The notes under the pieces were generated by a model, which searched no databases, was not told the origin of the DNA, and saw nothing but the letters and a program-made list of their open reading frames with translations. Source: an uncultured Cyanobium sp. (GTDB taxonomy: Bacteria; Cyanobacteriota; Cyanobacteriia; PCC-6307; Cyanobiaceae). Taken from it: 16,779 bases of DNA. Of this stretch, positions 8,014 to 15,255 are shown in pieces. Position 1 is the first letter of the stretch, and each line of letters opens with the position of its first letter. Location of the stretch: positions 1 through 16,779 of the forward strand of contig CALFOF010000381.1 in the NCBI GenBank assembly GCA_937919075.1. Direction: 5' to 3'. A program made the position numbers and the translations under genes.

Positions 8014-9741
8014 TCAGCCGTCCTCGAGCAGGGCTTCGGCAGCGGCGAGGGTGTCGGCCTCAGCGGCGGGTTTGTCCTGGCGCCAGCGCAGGATGCGCGG
8101 GAAGCGCACGGCCACACCGCTGCGGTGCCGGCTCGAGCGCTGGATGCCTTCAAAGCCGAGGGTGAACACCTGCAACGGCTCCACCGCCCGCACCGGTCCG
8201 AAGCGTTCGGTGGTGTGGCGGCGGATCCAGCGGTCGAGAGCCGTGATCTCGGCATCACTGAGGCCGGAATAGGCCTTGGCGAAGGTCACCAGCTGGCGCG
8301 GGCGGCTCTCTGCTGCTGACGGTTCAATGCGCACCGAGTCACCAGCTGCCGGTTCCGGGTCCACTGATCCAGCAGCTGGTTCCAGGCCTGCCGTGGCCCA
8401 CACCCCGAAGGTGTAGTCGGTGAACAGGTTGGCGCGGCGGCCGCTGCCCGCCTGGGCGTAGAGCAGCACCGCATCGAGCTCCATCGGTTCGAGCTTGTGT
8501 TTCCACCAGTGGCCCCGCTTGCGGCCCGCCAGATACGGCGAATCCAGCCGCTTGAGCATCAACCCCTCGGCGCCGGCCTGGCGCGCCTGGCTGCGTAGCG
8601 GCTCCAGCGCCTCCCAGCTCTCTAACGGCAGCCCCGCTGACAAGCGCAGGCACCCCTTGATGGTGTCTGCGGCCCCTGCCTGCACCGCGGCGCTGAGCTG
8701 GCCCAGGGCCTGCAGCCGCGCCGCCAGGGGCTGCAGGCGTTGGTCGCGGCCGCCCGCTTCCAGCAGGTCGTAGGCCACGAAGGCGGCCGGGCAGGCCTCA
8801 CGCAGCGCGCGGCTCGCGCTGCGGCGCCCCAGGCGCCGTTGCAGGGCCGCAAAGCCAAGCGGGCGCTCTGCCGCCGCCGGCCACACGATCACCTCGCCAT
8901 CGAGCACGGTGCCGTCCGGCAGGGCATCGCCCAGGGCCACCAGCTCCGGGAAGCTGTCGTTCACCAGCTCTTCGCCGCGGCTCCAGAGAAAGGTGGTGCC
9001 GGCGCGGCGGATCAGCTGGCCGCGGATGCCATCCCATTTCCACTCGGCGCGCCACTGAGCCGGGTCGTCTGCCTGCAGCCGCTCCGGCTCCAGCGGACTG
9101 GCCAGGAAAAAGGGATAGGGCCGGCTGATCGGCGCGGCCTCACTGCCGGCGGTGGGGCACAGCAGGGCGGTGAAGGCGGCGGCACTGGGCTCGAATCCGC
9201 CCATCAGCCGATGGGCCAGCTCCGCCTCCTCCAGCTCGCTCACCACGGCCAGGGCGCGGGTGACCAGGCCGGTGGACACTCCCACCCGGAAGCCGCCACT
9301 CAGCAGTTTGTTGAACACGAACACCTGCGGCGGCGGCAGGGACGCCCAGATCTGCAGCACCGCCTGGGCCTGCGCCTCGCCCTCCAGGGCGGCCAGTGCC
9401 GGCAGCCGCTCCGCCATCCACTGATGCAGGGGCAGATCCAGCGGCTCTTGAGCCGGCAGGTTTAATTCCGGCAACAGCAAAGCGATCGTTTCCGCCGAAT
9501 CCCCCACCTGGGCGTGGCAGGCGTCGAACAGCCACTCCGGCAGCCCCGCCGCCCCCAGGCAGACCTCCCGCAGCCGCCGCCCGGTGAGCAGCCGCCGGCG
9601 CCGCTTGCCGAGCAGCAACTGCAACGCCCAGGCCGCATCGGCCGCCGGCGCCTCGCTGAAATAAGCCGCCAGCGCCGCCACGCGCGCCTTGGTGCCGCTG
9701 CTGCGATCCAGGCACTCAAACAGGTTGCAGAAGGCGTGCAC
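8014..9741 (-). CDS. ATP-dependent DNA ligase (cisplatin damage response family)
   Basis: The enzyme seals DNA nicks through an enzyme-AMP intermediate. The 575-residue product has an N-terminal DNA-binding domain (1-200; NKLLSGGFRVGVS at 144-156), a nucleotidyltransferase domain with nucleophile K235 in KWDGIR (235-240), LDGEVIVW (280-287), EGLMLKRLDSPY (392-403) and WWKHKL (412-417), and an OB-fold end carrying GFEGIQRSSRHRSGVAVRFP. This is the ligase family that travels with the Lhr-type helicase and the MBL exonuclease, both present here. The GTG at 9739-9741 is chosen because the family N-terminus (M-x-x-F-x-x-L-F) begins there. A 30-residue Glu-Pro-Ala-rich insertion (about 452-481) interrupts the usually compact link between motif V and the OB region. 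It lies 22 bases downstream of a candidate small ORF. Confidence 0.95.
   Translation of the reverse strand: MHAFCNLFECLDRSSGTKARVAALAAYFSEAPAADAAWALQLLLGKRRRRLLTGRRLREVCLGAAGLPEWLFDACHAQVGDSAETIALLLPELNLPAQEPLDLPLHQWMAERLPALAALEGEAQAQAVLQIWASLPPPQVFVFNKLLSGGFRVGVSTGLVTRALAVVSELEEAELAHRLMGGFEPSAAAFTALLCPTAGSEAAPISRPYPFFLASPLEPERLQADDPAQWRAEWKWDGIRGQLIRRAGTTFLWSRGEELVNDSFPELVALGDALPDGTVLDGEVIVWPAAAERPLGFAALQRRLGRRSASRALREACPAAFVAYDLLEAGGRDQRLQPLAARLQALGQLSAAVQAGAADTIKGCLRLSAGLPLESWEALEPLRSQARQAGAEGLMLKRLDSPYLAGRKRGHWWKHKLEPMELDAVLLYAQAGSGRRANLFTDYTFGVWATAGLEPAAGSVDPEPAAGDSVRIEPSAAESRPRQLVTFAKAYSGLSDAEITALDRWIRRHTTERFGPVRAVEPLQVFTLGFEGIQRSSRHRSGVAVRFPRILRWRQDKPAAEADTLAAAEALLEDG
8321..8386. repeat. 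Imperfect 27-30-base tandem repeat inside the ligase gene
   Basis: Two 18-base segments, 8342-8359 and 8369-8386, agree at 15 positions and are spaced 27 bases (nine codons) apart. A weaker third unit is centred on the GGTTC at 8321, 30 bases before the GGTTC at 8351. They encode EPAAGSVDP, EPAAGDSVRI and EPSAAESR in the ligase insertion. The in-frame period points to local duplication. Confidence 0.65.
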
Positions 9742-9763
9742 GGGGCGGGAGGAGCAGGGGAGA

Positions 9764-9901
9764 TCAGGCCATCCCGTCCAGGCGGGTGGAGGGTCCGCGC
9801 CGGAAACGCTCCCGGGTCGGTGCCGGCACCACCCTCTGGCCCCGTGCCGTGATCGCGCTGCGCATGGCGTGAATGACCTGATGCATCAGATGAGCATTCA
9901 A
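9764..9901 (-). CDS. Candidate 45-residue basic small protein between exonuclease and ligase
   Basis: This small ORF is not a family I recognise. TTG at 9899-9901 overlaps the exonuclease stop TGA (9898-9900) as TTGA, the usual geometry of translational coupling. A GAGGAG sequence (complement of 9910-9915) lies 8 bases before it, one of the better ribosome sites in the window. An internal ATG at 9884-9886 would give 40 residues. The product has an N-terminal helix-prone part (MHQVIHAMRSAITARG after the internal ATG) and a strongly basic C-terminal half (PTRERFRRGPSTRLDG). It stops 22 bases before the ligase start, filling the exonuclease-ligase gap. A DNA-binding or partner role for the repair set is only inferred. 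It could also be a chance ORF. Confidence 0.5.
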   Translation of the reverse strand: MNAHLMHQVIHAMRSAITARGQRVVPAPTRERFRRGPSTRLDGMA

Positions 9902-10986
9902 CCGGGAGTCTCCTCGCCAGCCTTCTCCAGCGGCGCCTCTTGCCCCTCCGGCTTCTGCCTCTCGTCCAGATCTTCCCCCTCCATCCCCCGCTCCGCTGCG
10001 AAGCCGCCGCTGAGCGGCTCGGCGCTGATGCCTTCCACCTCGCGCAGGTAGCGGGCCAGCACGTCGCCCTGGCCGTGGGTCACGTACACCTGCCGGGCCT
10101 GGCTCTGGCGCACGGTGGTGAGCAGGCCGTTCCAGTCGGCGTGGTCGCTGAGCACGAAACCCCGCTCGTAGCCGCGGCGCCGCCGCGCACCGCGCACCGC
10201 CATCCAGCCGCTCACGAAGCCGGTCTGGGGAGCCTTGAACCGCTTCATCCACACCGAACGGTGCGCCGACGGGGGCGCCAGCACCAGCCGGCCCGCCAAC
10301 GGCTCACTGCGGGGCAGCTCACTGGCGGGCCGGGTGGGCGGCATGGCGATGCCCTGCTCGCGGTAGGGCGCCATCAGGGTCTGCACGGCACCGTGCAGCA
10401 GCACCTCCTCATTCAGGCCGAGCTGGTGCAGCTCCGCCAGCAAGCGCTGGGCCTTGCCGAAGGCATAGCAGAACAGAAGCGAGGGCCGCTCCGGCGCCTG
10501 CTTCCACCAGGCGGCGATCTCGGCGGCCACCTCCTGGCCCGGCCGCCAGCGGTACACCGGCAGGCCGAAGGTGGCTTCGGTGATCAGCACATCGGCGGCA
10601 ACGGGCTCGAACGGCACGCAGCTGGGGTCGGCATCGCGCTTGTAATCGCCGCTGATCAGCCAGGTTTCACCACCGGCGCTGATCCGCACCTGGGCCGAAC
10701 CCAGCACGTGGCCGGCGCTGTGAAACGACACGGTGGCGTCACCGAGGCGCAGCTCCTGGCCGTAGGCCACCGCGCGCAGATCAATGCCCTGGCCCAGCCG
10801 CTGGCGCAGCACGCCGGCGGCGCTGCCCACCGCCCAATACACCTGGCTGCCGGGCCGGGCGTGGTCGGCGTGGGCGTGGGTGATCAGGGCGCGCGGCACC
10901 GGCCGCCAGGGATCGATCCAGGCGTCGGCGGCCGGGCAATAGAGCCCCTGGGGGGTGTGCTGGATCAGGGCGCCCGGCGGCAGCAA
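9898..10986 (-). CDS. Ligase-associated DNA damage response exonuclease (MBL/beta-CASP)
   Basis: This is a metallo-beta-lactamase/beta-CASP nuclease of the family fixed in ligase-associated repair clusters, related to mRNA 3'-end processing and SNM1-type enzymes. Metal-site motifs are HAHADH (37-42), H93 in HSAGHVLGSA, and D114 in SGDYKRD. The beta-CASP part shows CYAFGKAQRL, LSDHADW and THGQGD near the C-terminus. The N-terminus QHTPQGLYCPAADAWIDPWRP matches the family start, so TTG at 10984-10986 (10 bases after the nadA stop) is the best start; no in-frame ATG exists there. The last 30 or so residues form a Glu/Lys-rich tail beyond the core. It should trim DNA ends together with the helicase and ligase on the same strand. 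It overlaps the candidate small ORF downstream by four bases. Confidence 0.92.
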   Translation of the reverse strand: MLPPGALIQHTPQGLYCPAADAWIDPWRPVPRALITHAHADHARPGSQVYWAVGSAAGVLRQRLGQGIDLRAVAYGQELRLGDATVSFHSAGHVLGSAQVRISAGGETWLISGDYKRDADPSCVPFEPVAADVLITEATFGLPVYRWRPGQEVAAEIAAWWKQAPERPSLLFCYAFGKAQRLLAELHQLGLNEEVLLHGAVQTLMAPYREQGIAMPPTRPASELPRSEPLAGRLVLAPPSAHRSVWMKRFKAPQTGFVSGWMAVRGARRRRGYERGFVLSDHADWNGLLTTVRQSQARQVYVTHGQGDVLARYLREVEGISAEPLSGGFAAERGMEGEDLDERQKPEGQEAPLEKAGEETPG

Positions 10987-10996
10987 GGGGCCCGGC

Positions 10997-12085
10997 TCAG
11001 CGGCTCATCTCGAGCATGCGTTGGATCGGCAGCAGTGCCCGGGTGCGCACCGCTTCATCGAGCTCGATCGCCGGCTCCAGGGTGGCGAGGCAATGCCACA
11101 GCTTTTCGAGCGTGTTCAGGCGCATGTAAGGGCAGGCATTGCAGCTGCAGCCGTCCTGCCCGGGCACCTCATGGAAGGTTTTGTGCGGCAACTTCAGGCG
11201 CATCTGGTGCAGGATGCCCGGCTCAGTGAGCACAATGAAAGCCGTGGCGTCGCTGGTTTCGGCGCGGTGCAGCAGCTTGCTGGTGGAGCCGATGAAATCG
11301 GCCAGATCCAGCATGTTGGGCAGGCATTCCGGGTGGGCGATCACCTCGGCGCCGGGATGGTCGAGCCGCAGCTTCAGCAGCGCCTGCTCGCTGAAGGTTT
11401 CGTGCACGATGCAGCTGCCCGGCCAGAGGGTGAGCTCACGGCCGCTCTGGCGCGCCACCCAGCGGCCCAGGTTCTGATCCGGCGCGAACAGGATCGGCCG
11501 GTCGGCGGGCAACTGCTGCACCAGGCTCACGGCATTGCTGCTGGTGCAGATCAGGTCGCTCTGCGCCTTCACCGCGGCCGAACAGTTGATGTAGCTCACC
11601 ACGTAATGGTGTGGATGCTGGGCGCGGAAGGCGGCGAAGGCTTCGGCGGGGCAGGCATCGGCCAGGGAACAGCCCGCGTCGAGATCGGGCAGCAGCACTG
11701 TTTTAACGGGGTTGAGGATCTTGGCGGTTTCGGCCATGAAGTGAACGCCGCAGAACACGATCACATCGGCGTCGGTGTTGGCGGCGCGGCGGGAGAGCTC
11801 GAGTGAATCGCCGATCACATCAGCGATGTCCTGGATTTCAGCGTTCTGGTAATAGTGCGCCAGGATCACAGCCCGCCGCTGGCTGGCCAGCTCGCGGATC
11901 GCCTGCGGCAGCGCGTGCCGGGCGGGAACAGGGCCGGCGCTTAACAGGCTGCCAGCGGTAGGGCTGGCGCTCAGCGGGCTGGTGGTGACGGTGTCGATGG
12001 CCGGAGTGGAGGGTGTCGCGGTCGCCGCCCAGAAAGCATCTGGGGCAAGATGACACCACCCTAGGGACGGGGGCCCGGCCCGCAT
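10997..12085 (-). CDS. nadA: Quinolinate synthase NadA
   Basis: NadA condenses iminoaspartate with dihydroxyacetone phosphate to quinolinate, using a [4Fe-4S] cluster, in de novo NAD synthesis. Seen are AVILAHYYQ (72-80), [13 protein letters not shown] with ligand C112, CTSSNAV with C180, and [13 protein letters not shown] with C318, the three cluster positions known for the family. The C-terminus reads [12 protein letters not shown]. The start is uncertain. ATG 12083-12085 is the only standard start before the core, giving 362 residues with a 55-residue low-complexity Ser/Thr/Pro leader; no in-frame ATG, GTG or TTG follows until inside the catalytic core. That ATG overlaps the ATG of the divergent metallophosphoesterase by two bases. 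The true start may be a rare codon such as CTG or ATC further in. Genes downstream (exonuclease, ligase) may be read from the same transcript. Confidence 0.93.
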   Translation of the reverse strand: MRAGPPSLGWCHLAPDAFWAATATPSTPAIDTVTTSPLSASPTAGSLLSAGPVPARHALPQAIRELASQRRAVILAHYYQNAEIQDIADVIGDSLELSRRAANTDADVIVFCGVHFMAETAKILNPVKTVLLPDLDAGCSLADACPAEAFAAFRAQHPHHYVVSYINCSAAVKAQSDLICTSSNAVSLVQQLPADRPILFAPDQNLGRWVARQSGRELTLWPGSCIVHETFSEQALLKLRLDHPGAEVIAHPECLPNMLDLADFIGSTSKLLHRAETSDATAFIVLTEPGILHQMRLKLPHKTFHEVPGQDGCSCNACPYMRLNTLEKLWHCLATLEPAIELDEAVRTRALLPIQRMLEMSR

Positions 12086-12935
12086 GCGCATTGCGATCGC
12101 CGGCGACCTGCACGGGCAATGGGATGCCAGCGATGTGGCCCTGCTGCACCGGCTCGCCCCGGATGCGGTGCTTGTGGTGGGCGATCTCAGCGATGGCCAG
12201 GAGCGCATCGCCGCCAGCCTGGCGCGGCTGGAGTTGCCCCTGGCCTGCATCCTCGGCAACCACGACGCCGGCCGAGATGCCAGCGGCCGCTGCCTGCGGC
12301 GCCAGATCGAGCTGCTGGGCGAGCGCCATTGCGGCTGGGCCCTGCGGCAACTGCAACCCCCGGGGCTGGCGGTGGTAGGTGCCCGGCCCGGCAGCGCCGG
12401 CGGCGGCTTCCATCTCTCGCAGGCGGTGCAGGCGCTCTGGGGCCCGATGAGCGCCGACGATTCGGCGCAGCGCATCACCAACGCCGCCCTGGCGGCCGAT
12501 CCGGCTCTGCCGCTGGTGCTGCTGGCCCACAGCGGGCCGGCCGGTCTGGGCAGTGAGGCCCAGGATCCCTGCGGCCGTGACTGGAAACCGCCCGCCTGCG
12601 ACTGGGGCGACCAGGACCTGACCCTGGCGATCGAGCGCATCCGCCGCCACCGTCCGGTGCCGCTGGTGGTGTTCGGCCACATGCACCACGCGCTCAAGCG
12701 CGGCCGCGGCCTGCGCCGCAGCTTTGTGATCGACCGCAGCGGCACCGCCTATCTCAACAGCGCCTGCGTGCCGCGCCACGGCGTCGATCAGGAGGGCCGC
12801 GCCCTGCGCCACTTCTCCTGGGTGGAGCTGGTGGACGGCCGCCTGCGGCGGGCCAGCCACCGCTGGTACCACCCGGGCGGTGAACTGCTCTACGAACAGC
12901 TGCTGGTGGAGCAACCACTGGCGGTGCCGTGCTGA
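12084..12935 (+). CDS. Calcineurin-type metallophosphoesterase, cyanobacterial family
   Basis: The 283-residue product has the complete metallophosphoesterase metal site: D8 and H10 in GDLHGQW, D34 in GDLSDG, GNHD (58-61), H149 in LLAHSGPAG and GHMHH (198-202). The layout resembles the cyanobacterial subfamily that I recall including Anabaena DevT, a phosphatase linked to heterocyst maturation; that assignment is from memory. Substrate is unknown. It is not the PdeM-type phosphoesterase of ligase-associated repair clusters, whose metal motif is of the DLHLGK kind, although it lies next to that cluster. ATG 12084-12086 is fixed by the first beta strand ([10 protein letters not shown]). Its last seven bases overlap the glycosyltransferase-like gene, so the two are probably translated together. 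Confidence 0.88.
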   Translation: MRIAIAGDLHGQWDASDVALLHRLAPDAVLVVGDLSDGQERIAASLARLELPLACILGNHDAGRDASGRCLRRQIELLGERHCGWALRQLQPPGLAVVGARPGSAGGGFHLSQAVQALWGPMSADDSAQRITNAALAADPALPLVLLAHSGPAGLGSEAQDPCGRDWKPPACDWGDQDLTLAIERIRRHRPVPLVVFGHMHHALKRGRGLRRSFVIDRSGTAYLNSACVPRHGVDQEGRALRHFSWVELVDGRLRRASHRWYHPGGELLYEQLLVEQPLAVPC

Positions 12936-14002
12936 TCTACGCCTGCGTGAGCGGCCACGGCTACGGCCACGGCTCCCGGGTGGCCTCGGTCCTGCTCGCC
13001 CTGGCGGCACTGCGGCCCAGCTGGCGCCTGGTGCTCTCCACTGCGCTGCCGCCAGCCTTCCTGCAGCTGGCCTTCGCGGGGGTGCCGTTTGAGCACCGCC
13101 CGCTGCGCTGGGATGTGGGCGCGATTCAGGCCGATGCGCTCGGCGTCGATGGCAGCGCCACCCTGGCGGCCTTGGAGGCCGTGGCGGCCGCGCTGCCGCC
13201 GCTGCTGGAGGCGGAGGCGCAGTGGCTGCAGCAGCAGGGAGAGCCGGTGCTGCTGCTGGGCGATGTGCCGCCGGCGGCGGCGCAGCTGGCGGCATTGCTG
13301 CAGCGGCCGCTGGTGTGGATGGGCAACTTCGGCTGGGACGACATCTATGCGCCGATGGGCGGCCCCTTCCTGGGCTGGGCCGAGCGCTTCCAGCACGACT
13401 ACCGCCGCGGCACCCATGTGATCCGCTGTCCGTTCTCGATGGCGATGGACTGGGGCCTGCCGGAGACGGCGGTGGACCTGACGGCAGCAGCGCCGCAACT
13501 GGAGGCGGAGGCATTGCGGCAACGGCTGGGCTTGCCGGCCGAGCGGGAGCGCTGCGTGCTGGTGAGCTTCGGTGGGCTGGGCTTTGCGCTGGGTCCTGAG
13601 CCCTATGGCCGCTGGCCTGGCTGGAGCTTCGTGAGCACCGACGCCAGCGCCGCGGCAGCGCCGAATGTGCACCTGCTGCCGGCAGACGTGCGGCCCCTGG
13701 AGCTGATGCGGCTGTGCGGGCGCCAGATCAGCAAGGCCGGCTACAGCACCTTCTGTGAGGCGCTGTCCCAGGGCACCGGGCTGCACCTGGTGGAGCGCCA
13801 CGGCTTTGCCGAAGCGGCGGTGCTGGAGGGCTGGCTGCGGCGCCATGGCCAGCACCGGCTCTTGAGCCAGCCGCAGCTGCTGGCCGGCGATTGGCAGCTT
13901 GATCAGCCGCTGCTGCCCCCCAGCGACGGCCTGCTGGCAAGCCGTGGAGCCGAGCAGGCGGCGGCGCTGTTGGTGCAGCTGGCCGAAAGGATGGCGGCTT
14001 GA
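12929..14002 (+). CDS. GT-B glycosyltransferase-like protein
   Basis: The 357-residue product looks like a MurG/GT28-type two-Rossmann glycosyltransferase. The N-terminal domain opens with a beta strand and a glycine-histidine loop, GHGYGHGSR (9-17). The second domain contains VLVSFGGLGF, and ISKAGYSTFCEALSQGTGLH fits the nucleotide-sugar donor motif of the fold. A hydrophobic, alanine-leucine-rich helix set fills residues 95-130. Donor and acceptor are unknown, and some relatives are annotated only as hypothetical, so activity is not certain. GTG 12929-12931 starts inside the end of the metallophosphoesterase gene (overlap 12929-12935). The stop TGA at 14000-14002 abuts an A-tract that belongs to an opposite-strand terminator. 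Confidence 0.78.
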   Translation: MLIYACVSGHGYGHGSRVASVLLALAALRPSWRLVLSTALPPAFLQLAFAGVPFEHRPLRWDVGAIQADALGVDGSATLAALEAVAAALPPLLEAEAQWLQQQGEPVLLLGDVPPAAAQLAALLQRPLVWMGNFGWDDIYAPMGGPFLGWAERFQHDYRRGTHVIRCPFSMAMDWGLPETAVDLTAAAPQLEAEALRQRLGLPAERERCVLVSFGGLGFALGPEPYGRWPGWSFVSTDASAAAAPNVHLLPADVRPLELMRLCGRQISKAGYSTFCEALSQGTGLHLVERHGFAEAAVLEGWLRRHGQHRLLSQPQLLAGDWQLDQPLLPPSDGLLASRGAEQAAALLVQLAERMAA

Positions 14003-14037
14003 AAAAAAGCGGCAATGGCTGGGGAGCATTGCGCCGC
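14002..14037 (-). terminator. Rho-independent terminator-like hairpin, minus strand
   Basis: Read on the minus strand, a stem GCAATG/CATTGC (14027-14032 with 14012-14017, nine-base loop) is extended by a GCG/CGC pairing across a small bulge. Seven T residues (complement of 14002-14008) follow directly. On the plus strand the hairpin has no T-run behind it. No minus-strand protein gene ends just upstream of it, which makes its client unclear. Confidence 0.6.
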
Positions 14038-14177
14038 AGCCGTTCTGGTGTCATTCACTACGTTGCGGCTTCAATCAGCAGATCTGATCAACCAGCGCAG
14101 ATTGATTGGAGCAGCAAAAACCTCAGTGTCCGACAGTGATCAGAACCGTGCGGCGCCTCAAGATAACGGGTAGACGG

Positions 14178-14194
14178 TTGTGCGATTGGCACAA
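14178..14194. promoter_or_regulatory. Inverted repeat TTGTGC-N5-GCACAA, possible operator
   Basis: Two perfect six-base arms flank a five-base spacer, a size suited to a dimeric regulator. It lies 12 bases before the ATG of the doubtful small ORF and about 290 bases before the lysozyme start. A further CACATTGTG element lies about 30 bases downstream (14224-14232). The binding protein is unknown and a chance occurrence is possible. Confidence 0.35.
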
Positions 14195-14205
14195 ATAAGC
14201 TGTGG

Positions 14206-14379
14206 ATGGTTGTTGGCGTTTGTCACATTGTGCCGAACCAAACCCGCCGCGATGGATTCATCCTTCCCTACGACGGTTCCAAAACAAGAAACTTCCGTGC
14301 CCATCTGAGCCACATCGTCAAGGCTCAGGAGCACCTCTCAGCAACTTCACAGAATTTTAATCCAAATCAGAACTTGTAG
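14206..14379 (+). CDS. Doubtful 57-residue small ORF
   Basis: The frame runs from ATG 14206-14208 to TAG 14377-14379. The middle of the product (DGFILPYDGSKTRNFRAHLS) has a varied, protein-like composition, and the tail is Asn/Gln/Ser-rich. There is no clear Shine-Dalgarno sequence, codon GC is lower than in neighbouring genes, and I recognise no family. It lies in the AT-richer gap where open frames of this length are less forced by base composition than elsewhere in the window. It may be a real small protein or the chance reading of a regulatory region. Confidence 0.27.
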   Translation: MVVGVCHIVPNQTRRDGFILPYDGSKTRNFRAHLSHIVKAQEHLSATSQNFNPNQNL

Positions 14380-14480
14380 CAGCAACAACAATCTTTTGTC
14401 TGTTTTCTTCTGGTTACCGGCACATTCCTGCTGGGTTTCGCCACAACGTTTTCGATTTCCTCTTCACTCCGACACTCGTT

Positions 14481-15251
14481 TTGCGCACTCTCCGTTCTGC
14501 TGCCCGCCACCTGCTGCTGCCGGCAGCCGCTCTCGCCCTGGCGGCTCCTGCCCACGCTGCCGCGCCCAGAACACCGTTCCTGTGGCAGGAGATCCGCCGC
14601 CCAGCGCCGGCGGCGGCCATCACGGGCCCCCATTCGCTGGCCGTGGCACTCCCCGGTGAGGCGCCGCAGGATCCGCGTTTCTATGTGATCACCCCCGAAC
14701 GGCGGGCGCTGCTGAACACGATCCGCTACGCCGAAGGCACCTGGGCCCGCGGCGAAGACCGGGGCTACTGGATCATGTTTGGCGGCAGCCTGATGCCGTC
14801 GCTGGATCGCCACCCCAACCGGGTGAACCGCACGCCGGGCTACGCCAGTGCCGCCGCCGGTGCCTACCAGTTCATGCCCTTCACCTGGACCATGGCCAGC
14901 AGCCGCATGGGCCTCAACGGTTTCGGGCCCCATGTGCAGGATCAAGCGGCCATCTTCCTGATCCAGCGCCGCGGCGCCCTGCAAAAAGCCGACAGTGGCG
15001 TGTTCACCCCGCAGCTGGCCGCCCGGCTGGCACCGGAATGGGCCTCGTTCCCAACCCTGGCAGGCCGCAGCTTCTACGGCCAGCCGGTCAAGCGCTTCGA
15101 TGAGCTGCGCCGCTTCTACGACATCAACCTGGCCGAGCTGCGCGCCTCGCTCAGCCTGCGCACCGAAGTGGCCGTCGTGCCGACGCCACCGCCCCTCTGC
15201 GACAACGACAGCCTCTCCTGCGCGCTGGAGCAGGTGAAGCCCACCCCCTGA
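14481..15251 (+). CDS. Secreted GH104 (phage lambda R-type) lysozyme/transglycosylase
   Basis: The 256-residue product has a signal peptide (1-26, ending APAHA) and a domain like lambda endolysin R, which cleaves peptidoglycan glycan strands as a lytic transglycosylase. Matching elements are IRYAEGT with probable catalytic E85, YWIMFGGSL, DRHPN, AAGAYQFMPFTW (125-136), VQDQAAIFLIQRRGALQKAD (152-171) and EWASFPT. Compared with lambda R (about 158 residues) it has an extra 50-residue linker after the signal and a C-terminal extension with two cysteines (C240, C247) that could form a disulfide in the periplasm. The start is TTG 14481-14483, chosen because it gives a complete signal peptide. No holin or other phage gene is nearby, so it appears domesticated for wall turnover or secretion. 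It converges on psb32 with a 4-base gap. Confidence 0.88.
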   Translation: MRTLRSAARHLLLPAAALALAAPAHAAAPRTPFLWQEIRRPAPAAAITGPHSLAVALPGEAPQDPRFYVITPERRALLNTIRYAEGTWARGEDRGYWIMFGGSLMPSLDRHPNRVNRTPGYASAAAGAYQFMPFTWTMASSRMGLNGFGPHVQDQAAIFLIQRRGALQKADSGVFTPQLAARLAPEWASFPTLAGRSFYGQPVKRFDELRRFYDINLAELRASLSLRTEVAVVPTPPPLCDNDSLSCALEQVKPTP

Positions 15252-15255
15252 GCGC

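Larger units (their letters stand above)
14003..14480. other. 478-base AT-richer intergenic stretch
   Basis: This is the only long gene-poor stretch and is visibly AT-richer than its surroundings. It holds the minus-strand terminator at its left end, a CAATCA/TGATTG inverted pair (14072-14077 and 14103-14108), the TTGTGC/GCACAA element at 14178-14194, a doubtful 57-codon ORF and the presumed promoter and leader of the lysozyme gene. No tRNA or known riboswitch is recognisable. Confidence 0.7.

Noticed and set aside
9940..11229. 429-codon plus-strand open frame across exonuclease and nadA
   Set aside because: It spans two well-identified minus-strand genes and their junction, and its composition is typical of an antisense shadow.
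12086..12745. Upstream extension of the nadA frame to 12745
   Set aside because: The frame stays open, but this part lies opposite the metallophosphoesterase and shows no NadA-like sequence.
12084..12935. Metallophosphoesterase as the PdeM member of the ligase-associated repair cluster
   Set aside because: Its metal motif (GDLHGQW, GNHD, GHMHH), opposite orientation and overlap with a glycosyltransferase-like gene all point to a different subfamily.
11838..13514. 558-codon minus-strand open frame
   Set aside because: It runs opposite the metallophosphoesterase and glycosyltransferase-like genes and is a proline/arginine/alanine-rich shadow with no domain.
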